NCBI GenBank assembly: GCA_016783965.1
Contig: JADHVO010000003.1
Coordinates: 62,001-126,000 of the forward strand
Origin: Alphaproteobacteria bacterium
Lineage (GTDB): Bacteria > Pseudomonadota > Alphaproteobacteria > Micropepsales > Micropepsaceae
DNA: 64,000 bases
Reading direction: 5' to 3'
Shown: in pieces, positions 37,828 to 45,679 of the stretch
How the letters are laid out: each line of letters starts with the position of its first letter
Position numbering within the stretch: the first letter of the stretch is position 1
Notes under the pieces: generated by a model
Database searches by the model: none
Seen by the model: only the letters and a program-made list of their open reading frames with translations
Told to the model about the DNA's origin: nothing
Made by a program: the position numbers and the translations under genes

Positions 37828-38727
37828 ATGTCGCTTAGATCCGTCGATCTCAATCTGATCCCTGTCCTTCGGGAGCTCCTAAGGGAACGCAACGTCTCCA
37901 AAGCCGGCGCCAATCTTGGCCTTAGTCAGTCGGCGACAAGTGCCGCCCTTGCGCGCCTTCGCGCGGCGCTCGGCGATCCCCTTCTTGTCCAGGTCGGACG
38001 CCGTATGGAGCTCACGGAGCGGGCAAAGGAGCTCATTGGCCCAGTCCAACTTGCAAGCGAGGCTGCCGAAGCCGTCTGGCAGCGCCGCGACTTCGATCCA
38101 ACACGCGCGACGCGCCGTTACGTCATCGCCACAGCCGATTACGTGTCGATGATCCTCGCGCCGAAGCTGATCAGGCGCCTGCGAACCGAGGCACCGGGCG
38201 TCACCCTGCAGTTTATCGATATCACGGCGCGCACCATCGAGCGCCTTAGGCACGGCGAGATTGATTTCGGGATTCTGCCGCGTTCGGTGCTTGATACCGT
38301 CGACGCATCTGAAATTCGTTCGGCACCTCTCTTCAAGGATGAGTTTGTTGCCGTCGTCGCACAGTCGGCGCCGCGGCGGCGCTCGAACGCTCCGGCCCAG
38401 GAAGCCTTTGCGACGTTCCGGCTCGGGCTTGCGCCATCCGAGTCTGCAGCAGAACGACTTGCCGCAGGCTATGTCGACAATCTTTCTACGACCTACTCAT
38501 TCCAGCAGTTTTCCATCCTTCCCATGATGGCGCTCGAGGCGGGTCTGACGGCCCTCGTGCAGCGACGGCTTGCCGAGAAGATGGCGAAGTACCTCCCGCT
38601 CAAGATCGTCCCAAGCCAAATCTCAACCGAGAAGATCGAGCTTCATGTGATCTGGAGCGTCGTGAAACACGACGACCAAGCACATCGCTGGTTTCTCAAC
38701 ATGATGAAGCAGGAGTCGCGCGACTAA
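37828..38727 (+). CDS. LysR-family regulator of the catabolic cluster (B), NodD/NahR-like
   Basis: A 299-residue LysR protein of the NodD/NahR/LinR branch, judged by RSVDLNLIPVLRELLRERNV and LSQSATSAALARLRAALGDP. The ATG at 37828 gives the canonical MSLRSVDLNL start; a TTG at 37816 is possible. Members of this branch usually activate aromatic catabolism genes when an aromatic effector binds. It follows the FAD monooxygenase after 50 bases that contain a degenerate copy of the type I operator, so it is the best candidate to bind that motif. Confidence 0.88.
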   Translation: MSLRSVDLNLIPVLRELLRERNVSKAGANLGLSQSATSAALARLRAALGDPLLVQVGRRMELTERAKELIGPVQLASEAAEAVWQRRDFDPTRATRRYVIATADYVSMILAPKLIRRLRTEAPGVTLQFIDITARTIERLRHGEIDFGILPRSVLDTVDASEIRSAPLFKDEFVAVVAQSAPRRRSNAPAQEAFATFRLGLAPSESAAERLAAGYVDNLSTTYSFQQFSILPMMALEAGLTALVQRRLAEKMAKYLPLKIVPSQISTEKIELHVIWSVVKHDDQAHRWFLNMMKQESRD

Positions 38728-38737
38728 GGCGCCGCCG

Positions 38738-39697
38738 TCATGTAGCGCCAGAATAGCCGCTCCCGACGGTGCGCCGCAAAAACCGCGCCATCTCCGCATC
38801 GATGAGAGGCAAGTGCACGGGCGTCGGCCCGTGCGTCATCTCAGGACGGATCACGATCGTGACGTCAACATCGGCATCGCGAAGGCGGTTGGCGTAGGCG
38901 ATGCTCTCGTCGCGCAGAACGTCCCACTCGCCGACATCAATGAGCGTCGTTGGAAGACCGCGGACGGTCTCGGTCAGAAGGACGGAAGCGAGCGGGTGAA
39001 AGCGCTTCTCCCAGTCGCCAAGATAGCGTGTGTAAACCTCTTTGCAGAAGGCGTAGCTCAGGACATAGCCGGGGCCGTCATTCTCGTAGTAGCTCGAATA
39101 ATCGAGCCGCATGTCGACGACAGGGCAATATAAGTACTGCGCTGCAAGCTTGGGTCCTCCCGCATCCCGCGCCATGATGGCGACGGCAGCCGCGAGGTTG
39201 GCCCCGACGCAACCGCCGCCCGCACAGATTCGGTTGGCCTTGCCGCCGATACGCTCCGCATTCTCGGCGGTCCAGAGAAAAGCGGCAAAACAATCATCGA
39301 GCGGCACCGGAAAGGTGGCCTCGGGCGGCGGCTTGTAATCCGGATGCACGACAATGCAGCCAGAATCCTTCACGATCTTGATGTTCATCGGCGTGCAGGT
39401 ATCGAGCCCTTTGAGCCGGCTGTAGGCACCGTGGGTGTGAAGATAGATGCCGAGCGGTTCCTTACCCGCATTCTTTGGCTTGAATATTCTGGTTGGCACT
39501 GGGCCGTGCGGGCCTTGAACGGTCACGTCGTGGTAGACGACGTCCGAGTCGGTCATCTGACCCTCAAGCGACGTCATGCTAAAGGAGCCCGTTGCCGCCG
39601 CCATTCCGCCTTCTTCTATGCGGCGGTAGAAATCCCTCAGCACGGGATCCTTAATCGCAGCGAACCGTTCCTGCCGGAGTTTTTCATAGTCGCGCAT
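38738..39697 (-). CDS. HSL-family hydrolase with Cys nucleophile, divergent paralog 3
   Basis: 319 residues. The nucleophile elbow is GGCVGA with Cys163, the acid is Asp259 (GEWDVLRDE), and the base is His289 (EMTHGPTP). It is the odd copy: the oxyanion loop HGGG is replaced by HGAYSRLKG, and the elbow loses its second glycine. Its pocket should therefore differ from the other three. It is 28 bases downstream of paralog 4 in the same orientation, so the two form an operon. Confidence 0.85.
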   Translation of the reverse strand: MRDYEKLRQERFAAIKDPVLRDFYRRIEEGGMAAATGSFSMTSLEGQMTDSDVVYHDVTVQGPHGPVPTRIFKPKNAGKEPLGIYLHTHGAYSRLKGLDTCTPMNIKIVKDSGCIVVHPDYKPPPEATFPVPLDDCFAAFLWTAENAERIGGKANRICAGGGCVGANLAAAVAIMARDAGGPKLAAQYLYCPVVDMRLDYSSYYENDGPGYVLSYAFCKEVYTRYLGDWEKRFHPLASVLLTETVRGLPTTLIDVGEWDVLRDESIAYANRLRDADVDVTIVIRPEMTHGPTPVHLPLIDAEMARFLRRTVGSGYSGAT

Positions 39698-39725
39698 GCT
39701 GTTCCCTCTCCTGGCGTTATTGCCT

Positions 39726-40685
39726 TCAGGCCGCGTCCGGCCCTACATATTTCTTGAGGAATGCGGCCATCTCGACGGCGGCTTCCCTTGCATGCTGTGG
39801 GTTTTGACTGTGGCTTTCGCCAGGGACCAGCGTGAGGGTGACGTCAACGCCCGCGTCGCGGCAGCGGTTCGCGTAAGCAATGCCCTCGTCTCTTAGGACG
39901 TCCCACTCGCCTACGCGGATGAGAGTTGGCGGCAAACCCTTCATGGTTTTTGCGAGGATCGGAGACGCTCGCCAATCGAAACGATGCTCCATGTCCTGGA
40001 GATATTGCTCGATCACCCATTGGTCATCGTCGCGGCTCAGCATGTAGCCTTCGCTATTCTCGTACATCGAGAGATATTCGCAGCGCGCATCGAAGACAGT
40101 CGCCTGGAGACATTGGGCGGCAGGCATAGGACCGCCAGCATCGCGCGCCATAAGCGTTACGGCGGCAGCGAGATTTCCGCCGGTGCAACCGCCGCCGATA
40201 CAGATTTTTCCCGGCCGACCGCCAATCGCAGCCGCGTTTTTGGCCGTCCACTGGAAGGCGGCAAAGCAGTCTTCTAACGGAACGGGGAACGGGTGTTCCG
40301 GTGGAAGGCGAAAATCGGGAGCGACCACGATGCAGTCGTTATCCTTGGCAGTTGCCGTATTGAGATTGTGTGGAACGTCGAGGCCACCCCACATCACGTA
40401 ACCGCCGCCATGTGTGTGCAGATAAATGGCACGCGGGCGGGAGGCCTTCGCAGTCGGCGTAAAGATGCGCGTCGGTATCGGTCCGTGCGGCCCGTCGACT
40501 ACGACGTCGTGCCAGGCGACCGACGGATCATCAACGGGCGGGTAGCCAGCGAGTTGTTTTCCGCGCTCGCGCATGCCGGCGACACCAATCGACCGAAGCG
40601 GAGGTCGTCCGTTCTCGAAGCGAGCACGGTCAACTGGCTCGAGCGACGCAAGGCGTCTCTCGCGAAGTTCGCTATATCTGCTCAC
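39726..40685 (-). CDS. HSL-family hydrolase with Cys nucleophile, paralog 4
   Basis: 319 residues. The oxyanion loop is HGGG (HTHGGGYVMWGG), the elbow is GGCTGG with Cys167, the acid is Asp262 and the base is His292 (GESHSQNP). It is close in sequence to paralogs 1 and 2. It is the outermost gene of the cargo and the first gene of the leftward pair with paralog 3. The region upstream (40686 onward) has no clear operator, only a weak CTAG-N12-CTAG. Confidence 0.87.
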   Translation of the reverse strand: MSRYSELRERRLASLEPVDRARFENGRPPLRSIGVAGMRERGKQLAGYPPVDDPSVAWHDVVVDGPHGPIPTRIFTPTAKASRPRAIYLHTHGGGYVMWGGLDVPHNLNTATAKDNDCIVVAPDFRLPPEHPFPVPLEDCFAAFQWTAKNAAAIGGRPGKICIGGGCTGGNLAAAVTLMARDAGGPMPAAQCLQATVFDARCEYLSMYENSEGYMLSRDDDQWVIEQYLQDMEHRFDWRASPILAKTMKGLPPTLIRVGEWDVLRDEGIAYANRCRDAGVDVTLTLVPGESHSQNPQHAREAAVEMAAFLKKYVGPDAA

Positions 40686-41355
40686 GGCATCCCTCCGACT
40701 AGGTCATCGCTGCGACGTCAGAGTGGGGCTAGATGCGCACCACCCTAGATACCGCGTCTTTTGCGCTGAGCTTAGCAATCGGCCCCGTGCCTAGAAGATG
40801 CCACCGAGCGGCCGCCGATAGATGAATCGTATCGGCAGAACGGACGCCACCCCTGCTGGATAGGCATATCATTGATTGACCGCGTGTCGGCTTGGGCCAA
40901 ATGCTACATTCCGTTCGCGCGGCCAGTGTTCGAGGCTATCGAAGCTGTGCAAAAATAATCGACCGGCAGCAGGCGACATCGAGCCGGCACGAGTATTTGA
41001 CGCTCACCAGCCAGTCAGCAAAAGCTCAAGTCGAGTTGATGGCTTCTCTGATCCACAAAATCGGCGCGTCACTAGCAGGGGCCAAATTCAGACCGGCCAA
41101 TCGCTCCAGGAATGACAACGGTCGCGGCGAAGATCTCCGGCATGCTTTTGGGCGGCGAACGCGAATCGAATGCCCGACCCTCGCCTTTGGCAGGCTTGCG
41201 AGATCCCAATTTTTGAATGAGATCGCGCCGAATGTCCCCCTTTGCACGAAATATTTTTGACGGTATTTCCGACGGTATGTGTTAGAAATTTCCCAAAGAA
41301 ATCAATGGCTGTGGCTTCTAGTCCCCCAGCCAACGGCTTCCCGCACATGCATTCG
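40686..41355. other. Gene-poor junction between cargo and chromosome; likely element end
   Basis: 670 bases with no protein I can support. Short open frames exist on both strands but look like chance or decayed sequence. On the right, GACGGTAT occurs twice in tandem (41260-41277) within an AT-rich stretch. To the right, ordinary housekeeping genes begin (pyrD). The end of the integrative element therefore most likely lies here, but no direct repeat to the other end can be tested, because that end is outside the window. Confidence 0.45.
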
Positions 41356-42399
41356 TCAGCCTGCGCCGATAGCTTCGGCGATCGTCCTGAACCCGTCACG
41401 CTCGAGGCACTGGAGCAGCTCGCGCTGAAGCCGGACAACGAGGCCGGGACCTTCGTAGGCGAGTGCAGTATAGAGCTGAACAAGGCTCGCGCCGGCGCGC
41501 AGCTTCGCGTAGGCGTGCGCGCCCGATGAAATGCCGCCGACACCGATCAGGGTCAGCGCCGGGCTGACGCGTTTTTTGACCTCGCGCAGGATGTGCGTCG
41601 ACGGTTCGAACAGGGGCGTGCCGGAGAGGCCGCCCGCCTCCTTTGCCAGGGGACTCTTGAGCGCGGAGGGCCGCGCGACGGTGGTGTTGGACACGATCAG
41701 GCCTTCGATCGCGGAGGCCGTGACCACGGCGGCGATATCGTCCAACGCCTGCATGTCGAGGTCAGGCGCGATCTTGAGCAGCAGCGGCATGGTCGGCGCC
41801 ACCTCGGCGCGCCTTGCCGTGAGGACGGCGAGAAGCCGGGTGAGCTCATCGCGACCCTGCAAGCCGCGAAGGCCTGGCGTGTTGGGCGACGAGACGTTGA
41901 CCGTCACATAATCCGCATACGGAGCGAGTATCCCGAACGCGGTCTTGTAGTCGGCGATGCGATCGGTGGAATCCTTGTTGGCCCCGATGTTGATGCCGAC
42001 GATGCCGCGGCGCGGACGGCGCGCGAGGCGGACGGCGGCTTCGGCCATGCCGTCATTGTTGAAGCCCATGCGGTTGATGACGGCGCGATCTTCTTCGAGG
42101 CGGAACAAGCGCGGACGCGGATTGCCCTTCTGCGGGCGCGGTGTGACGGTGCCGCATTCGACGAAGCCGAAGCCGAACCGCAGCATCTGGTTCGGGACGA
42201 CTGCGTTCTTGTCGAAGCCCGCGGCAAGGCCGATCGGGTTGGAGAAGGTCTTGCCGAGCACGCGGACGGCGAGGCGCGGGTCTGGCGGTAGCGCGGCGGG
42301 GGCGAGGCCGCCGAAGATCCGGGTCAGGAAGATCGTGGCTTTATGGGCGGTTTCGGCCGGGAGCAGCCTGAGAAGCGCGGTTGCAGAATCCAGGATCAT
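41356..42399 (-). CDS. pyrD: Dihydroorotate dehydrogenase (quinone), class 2
   Basis: A 347-residue flavoprotein oxidising dihydroorotate to orotate in pyrimidine synthesis, passing electrons to quinone at the inner membrane. An N-terminal amphipathic helix (ATALLRLLPAETAHKATIFL) is present, as in class 2. Signatures: NPIGLAAGFDKNA, FGFVECGTVTPRPQKGNPRP, NRMGFNNDG, NVSSPNTPGLR with the catalytic Ser, and IGVGGISSG. The ATG at 42399 is preferred to the GTG at 42402. The C-terminus lies close to the junction region. Confidence 0.96.
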   Translation of the reverse strand: MILDSATALLRLLPAETAHKATIFLTRIFGGLAPAALPPDPRLAVRVLGKTFSNPIGLAAGFDKNAVVPNQMLRFGFGFVECGTVTPRPQKGNPRPRLFRLEEDRAVINRMGFNNDGMAEAAVRLARRPRRGIVGINIGANKDSTDRIADYKTAFGILAPYADYVTVNVSSPNTPGLRGLQGRDELTRLLAVLTARRAEVAPTMPLLLKIAPDLDMQALDDIAAVVTASAIEGLIVSNTTVARPSALKSPLAKEAGGLSGTPLFEPSTHILREVKKRVSPALTLIGVGGISSGAHAYAKLRAGASLVQLYTALAYEGPGLVVRLQRELLQCLERDGFRTIAEAIGAG

Positions 42400-42436
42400 C
42401 ACGACTTTCCTGTTGCCTGCACCCAGGCGAAACTGG

Positions 42437-42476
42437 TAATTCCTAGCATTAATCCTGTCCTAGGGATAATTCCCCT
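42437..42476. promoter_or_regulatory. Repeated TAATTCC motifs between pyrD and the S24 repressor gene
   Basis: In the 98-base divergent gap, TAATTCC, TAATCC and TAATTCC occur three times in the same direction, with CCTAG/CCTAGG elements between. This is a plausible operator for the repressor encoded just to the right. Confidence 0.35.
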
Positions 42477-42497
42477 GCCAAGGGACATCGTCTGACC

Positions 42498-43139
42498 ATG
42501 AGCCAACTCACCCATAATCAGATCTGGAGCGCCATCGACGCGCTCGCCGCCCGTTATGGCATGTCCGCCTCGGGTCTCGCCAAGGCTGCGGGGCTCGATC
42601 CGACAACGTTCAACAAGAGCAAGCGTGGAGGCATTAACGGCAAGCTGCGCTGGCCGTCGACGGAGTCGATCTCGAAGATCCTGAACGCGACCGGCGCGGA
42701 CTTCGAGGAGTTCACCTCGCTGGTGTCGAAGAGCGCGGGACGCGCGGGCTACAGCCGCGTCATCCCCCTGCTCGGCATGGCACAGGCGGGCAACGCCGGA
42801 TACTTCGATGAAGCGGGTTTTCCGGCCGGGCATGGCTGGGAGGAAATCCCGTTCCCCGAAGTGGCGGACGAGCACGCCTATGCGCTCGAGATCACGGGCG
42901 AGTCGATGATGCCGGTCTATCGCGACGGCGACCGCATCGTGGTGTCGCCGGCGGCAAGCGTGCGGCGCGGCGATCGCGTGGTGATGAAGACCTACAACGG
43001 CGAAGTGATGGCCAAGCAGCTGTCGCGGCAGACGGCGCAGAAGATCGAGCTGCGCTCGTTCAATCCGCAATTCGAGGCGCGCGAGTTCGCGCTCGCCGAC
43101 ATCGTGTTCATGCACCGCATCATCTGGGCCGCGCAGTAA
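42498..43139 (+). CDS. LexA-like repressor with S24 self-cleavage domain
   Basis: A 213-residue protein. Residues 5-65 form a helix-turn-helix domain (MSASGLAKAAGLDPTTFNK) of the phage-repressor type. Residues 90-210 are an S24/LexA peptidase domain: the nucleophile Ser is in EITGESMMPVYRDGDRI and the general base Lys in GEVMAKQL. The usual Ala-Gly cleavage site may be the AQAGNAG segment. It is chromosomal in setting, next to pyrD, and not obviously in a prophage. It could respond to DNA damage or another stress. Confidence 0.85.
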   Translation: MSQLTHNQIWSAIDALAARYGMSASGLAKAAGLDPTTFNKSKRGGINGKLRWPSTESISKILNATGADFEEFTSLVSKSAGRAGYSRVIPLLGMAQAGNAGYFDEAGFPAGHGWEEIPFPEVADEHAYALEITGESMMPVYRDGDRIVVSPAASVRRGDRVVMKTYNGEVMAKQLSRQTAQKIELRSFNPQFEAREFALADIVFMHRIIWAAQ

Positions 43140-43161
43140 AAACCTGCGCTTCGCGCCACAG

Positions 43162-43995
43162 TCAGGGCGGATAGCCCTGGTAGCGCCGCACCATGGCGTC
43201 GAAGGCGTCGCGGTCGCCTTTCTTCAGCAGTGACGCGAGTTCGGCGGCGCGGTGCTGGGCGGTGCGCTCGTAGGCGGTGACGGGCTTGAGCGAAGCGACC
43301 TTGGCGAGCGCGTCATCGATCTGCGGGCGGAACCGGTCGAGGTCGTAGCCGGAGAGCGACAACGCGTATTGGTAGCGCACCGTGAGATTGTCGGGCGCCT
43401 GTCTGAAGGCCGACGCGAACGCGGCGAGGCCGGCATCGTCTGTGGCGCCATAGATCCAGCTCGCAAGGCGCGCGCCGCCGGTGCGCACAATCTCGATGTT
43501 CCAGCCACCGAGCGCGCCCAGCGCCCAGGCGTTCTTCGGGTTGAGCCTGAGCGCCATATCGAGCTCGTCCTTCGCTTGCCCGGGATAGTTGTGCGCGCGG
43601 GCCCAGACCGGGCCGACGATGCGCGCCTCGTAGCCCATGGCGACAGCGAGATAGACATGGGCGTCGGAGACGGAGTTGTCGAGTGCGATCGCCTTGCGGG
43701 CGTAATCCTCGGCGCGCTTCAGGCAATCGAGGCAGGGGCCGGCGCGCGTCTGCGCGTCGGCCAGCGCTGCGCGGGCGGCTGTGACGAAGCCGAGCGCGCT
43801 GTTCGACGCCTCACCCGCCTTCATGGCGGCATCGAACCTGCCAGCGACGTAAAGGTCGTAGGCGTTCGGCGCGGCAGGCGTGGCCGAGGTGGTGGTAATC
43901 GTTGCGGGCGTGTGTTCGGCTGTCGGCGGCGCCTCGGCGGCAAGCGGCAGTGGCGCGAGCAAGGCTGCGGCGAGAACGGCGACGACGGGTTTCAT
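43162..43995 (-). CDS. Secreted TPR-like protein of unknown function
   Basis: A 277-residue protein. The signal peptide ends near PLAAEA (about residue 22), followed by a Thr/Ala/Pro-rich linker. A repeated helical region contains ARKAIALDNSVSDAHVYLAV and AKDELDMALRLNPKNAWALG, which have the tetratricopeptide pattern. A pair of cysteines (GPCLDCLKRA) could form a disulfide. The start overlaps the lysK stop by ATGA, so it is co-transcribed with lysK. Function unknown. Confidence 0.75.
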   Translation of the reverse strand: MKPVVAVLAAALLAPLPLAAEAPPTAEHTPATITTTSATPAAPNAYDLYVAGRFDAAMKAGEASNSALGFVTAARAALADAQTRAGPCLDCLKRAEDYARKAIALDNSVSDAHVYLAVAMGYEARIVGPVWARAHNYPGQAKDELDMALRLNPKNAWALGALGGWNIEIVRTGGARLASWIYGATDDAGLAAFASAFRQAPDNLTVRYQYALSLSGYDLDRFRPQIDDALAKVASLKPVTAYERTAQHRAAELASLLKKGDRDAFDAMVRRYQGYPP

Positions 43996-45617
43996 TCGGC
44001 GGCTGCCGCCACGAATTCACCGGCAAGCGCGCGGCGGATCAGCACCGCGGTCTCCTTCACGCCGAATAACGCGGCGAAGGAGCCGAAGCGCGGCCCGGCC
44101 GTCTGGCCGAACAGCACCTCATACAGCGCGCCGAACCAGTCGCGCAGCGGTTCGAACTGGTGCGCCTTGCCGACCTCGTAGACGACGTCCTGCACGGCCT
44201 TCGGATCGCGCGCGTCGCCCATCGCCTCGAACTTCGCGGCGAGGTCGAGGAACGCAGCGTGTTCCTTCTCCGTCGCCGGGCGGAACTTCTTTTCCGGGCG
44301 CACGAAGTCTTCGTAATAGCGGATGGCGAAGTCGACCAGCTTCGCGAGACCAGGATTCGCTTCCGGCGAGGCCTGTGGCGCATACGCCTTGATGAAGCCC
44401 CACATCACGTTCTGATTGTGCGCGTTCGACGCCGTCGCGAGCGTGAGCAGCAGCGCGAACGATACCGGATAGCGTTCCGCGGGCGGGTTGCCGTTGTGAA
44501 TGTGCCAGACCGGATTGTCGATGCGGTCGGCTTCGCTCGTCTCGTTCGCGTGATACTTCTCAAGGAGGTCGATGTAGTCGTCGACGGCCTTGGGGATTAC
44601 GTCGAAGGTGAGACGCTTGGCGACGCGCGGTTTCTGGAACATGAACAGCGCGAGGCTTTCGCGCGGCGCATAGGTGAGCCACTCGTCGATCGTGAGGCCG
44701 TTGCCTTTCGACTTGGAGATCTTCTCGCCCTTGTCGTCGAGGAACAGCTCGAACATGAACTGCTCGGGCGGCTCGCCGCCGCTGATCTTGCAGATGGCAT
44801 TGTAGAGCGGCGCCGAAGGATAGTGCTCCTTGCCGTACATCTCGTAGTCGATGCCGAGCGCGGCCCAGCGCATGCCGAAGTCCGGCTTCCATTGCAGCTT
44901 GCAATGGCCGCCGGTGACGGGGACGGTCTCTTCGCTGCCATCTTCCTCGAGGTAGGTAATGGTGCCCCTGTCCGGATCGTGTGCGACGACCTTGGCGAGC
45001 AGCACCTTGCCGGAGCGCGGGCTGACGGGAAGGAACGGCGAATAAGTCTGCTGCCGCTCTTCGCCGAGCGTAGGCAGCATGACCTTCATCACCTCATCGT
45101 ACTTGCTCAGCACCCGGAGCAATGCGTTGTCGTAGACGCCGGACTTGTATTCCTGCGTCGCACTGCGGAAGTCGTAATCGAAATTGAAGTTGTCCAGGAA
45201 CGCGCGCAGCCGCGCATTCATGTTGTGGCCGAAGCTTTCGTGCGTACCGAACGGATCGGGGATGGACGTCAGCGGCCTGCCGAGGTTCGCCGTCATCATG
45301 TCCTTGTTGGGAACGTTGTCGGGCACCCGGCGCAGGCCGTCCATGTCATCGCTAATGGCGATTAACCGCGTCGGGATCGGCGACAGCGTGTTGAAGGCAT
45401 GCATGACCCAAGTCGTACGCGCGACCTCTCCGAATGTGCCGATATGGGGCAGTCCCGACGGGCCGTAGCCCGTCTCCAGCACGACTTCCGTAACCTTCTC
45501 GCCCTTCGCCAGTTTCCGCTCGACGCGGGCGAGGATCTTCCGCGCTTCCTCGAACGGCCAGGCGCGCGCGGCGAGGCCGAGATCGGGACGCAGGGCGATG
45601 GATGCGCCGGAAGGCAT
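43992..45617 (-). CDS. lysK: Lysyl-tRNA synthetase, class I
   Basis: A 541-residue class I LysRS (archaeal/alphaproteobacterial type) charging tRNA-Lys. The HIGH-like motif is LPHIGTFGEVART and the KMSKS-like motif is KISKSKGNG. An N-terminal extension and C-terminal helical domain are as in the family. AAGGTG precedes the ATG at 45617. Only alphaproteobacteria, spirochaetes and a few other bacteria use this class. Confidence 0.96.
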   Translation of the reverse strand: MPSGASIALRPDLGLAARAWPFEEARKILARVERKLAKGEKVTEVVLETGYGPSGLPHIGTFGEVARTTWVMHAFNTLSPIPTRLIAISDDMDGLRRVPDNVPNKDMMTANLGRPLTSIPDPFGTHESFGHNMNARLRAFLDNFNFDYDFRSATQEYKSGVYDNALLRVLSKYDEVMKVMLPTLGEERQQTYSPFLPVSPRSGKVLLAKVVAHDPDRGTITYLEEDGSEETVPVTGGHCKLQWKPDFGMRWAALGIDYEMYGKEHYPSAPLYNAICKISGGEPPEQFMFELFLDDKGEKISKSKGNGLTIDEWLTYAPRESLALFMFQKPRVAKRLTFDVIPKAVDDYIDLLEKYHANETSEADRIDNPVWHIHNGNPPAERYPVSFALLLTLATASNAHNQNVMWGFIKAYAPQASPEANPGLAKLVDFAIRYYEDFVRPEKKFRPATEKEHAAFLDLAAKFEAMGDARDPKAVQDVVYEVGKAHQFEPLRDWFGALYEVLFGQTAGPRFGSFAALFGVKETAVLIRRALAGEFVAAAAE

Positions 45618-45679
45618 TGAACTTACACCTTAAACGTTCGGAAAGGCGGCGAAGCTAGGCTCCTCATGGGAAGGCGTCA

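Noticed and set aside
40729-40748. CTAG-N12-CTAG near the last hydrolase, resembling the type I operator spacing.
   Set aside because: Each half matches only 4 of 9 bases of the operator; likely chance.
44160-45365. A 401-codon open frame on the plus strand opposite lysK.
   Set aside because: Antisense to a housekeeping gene with intact motifs; composition is typical of a shadow frame.
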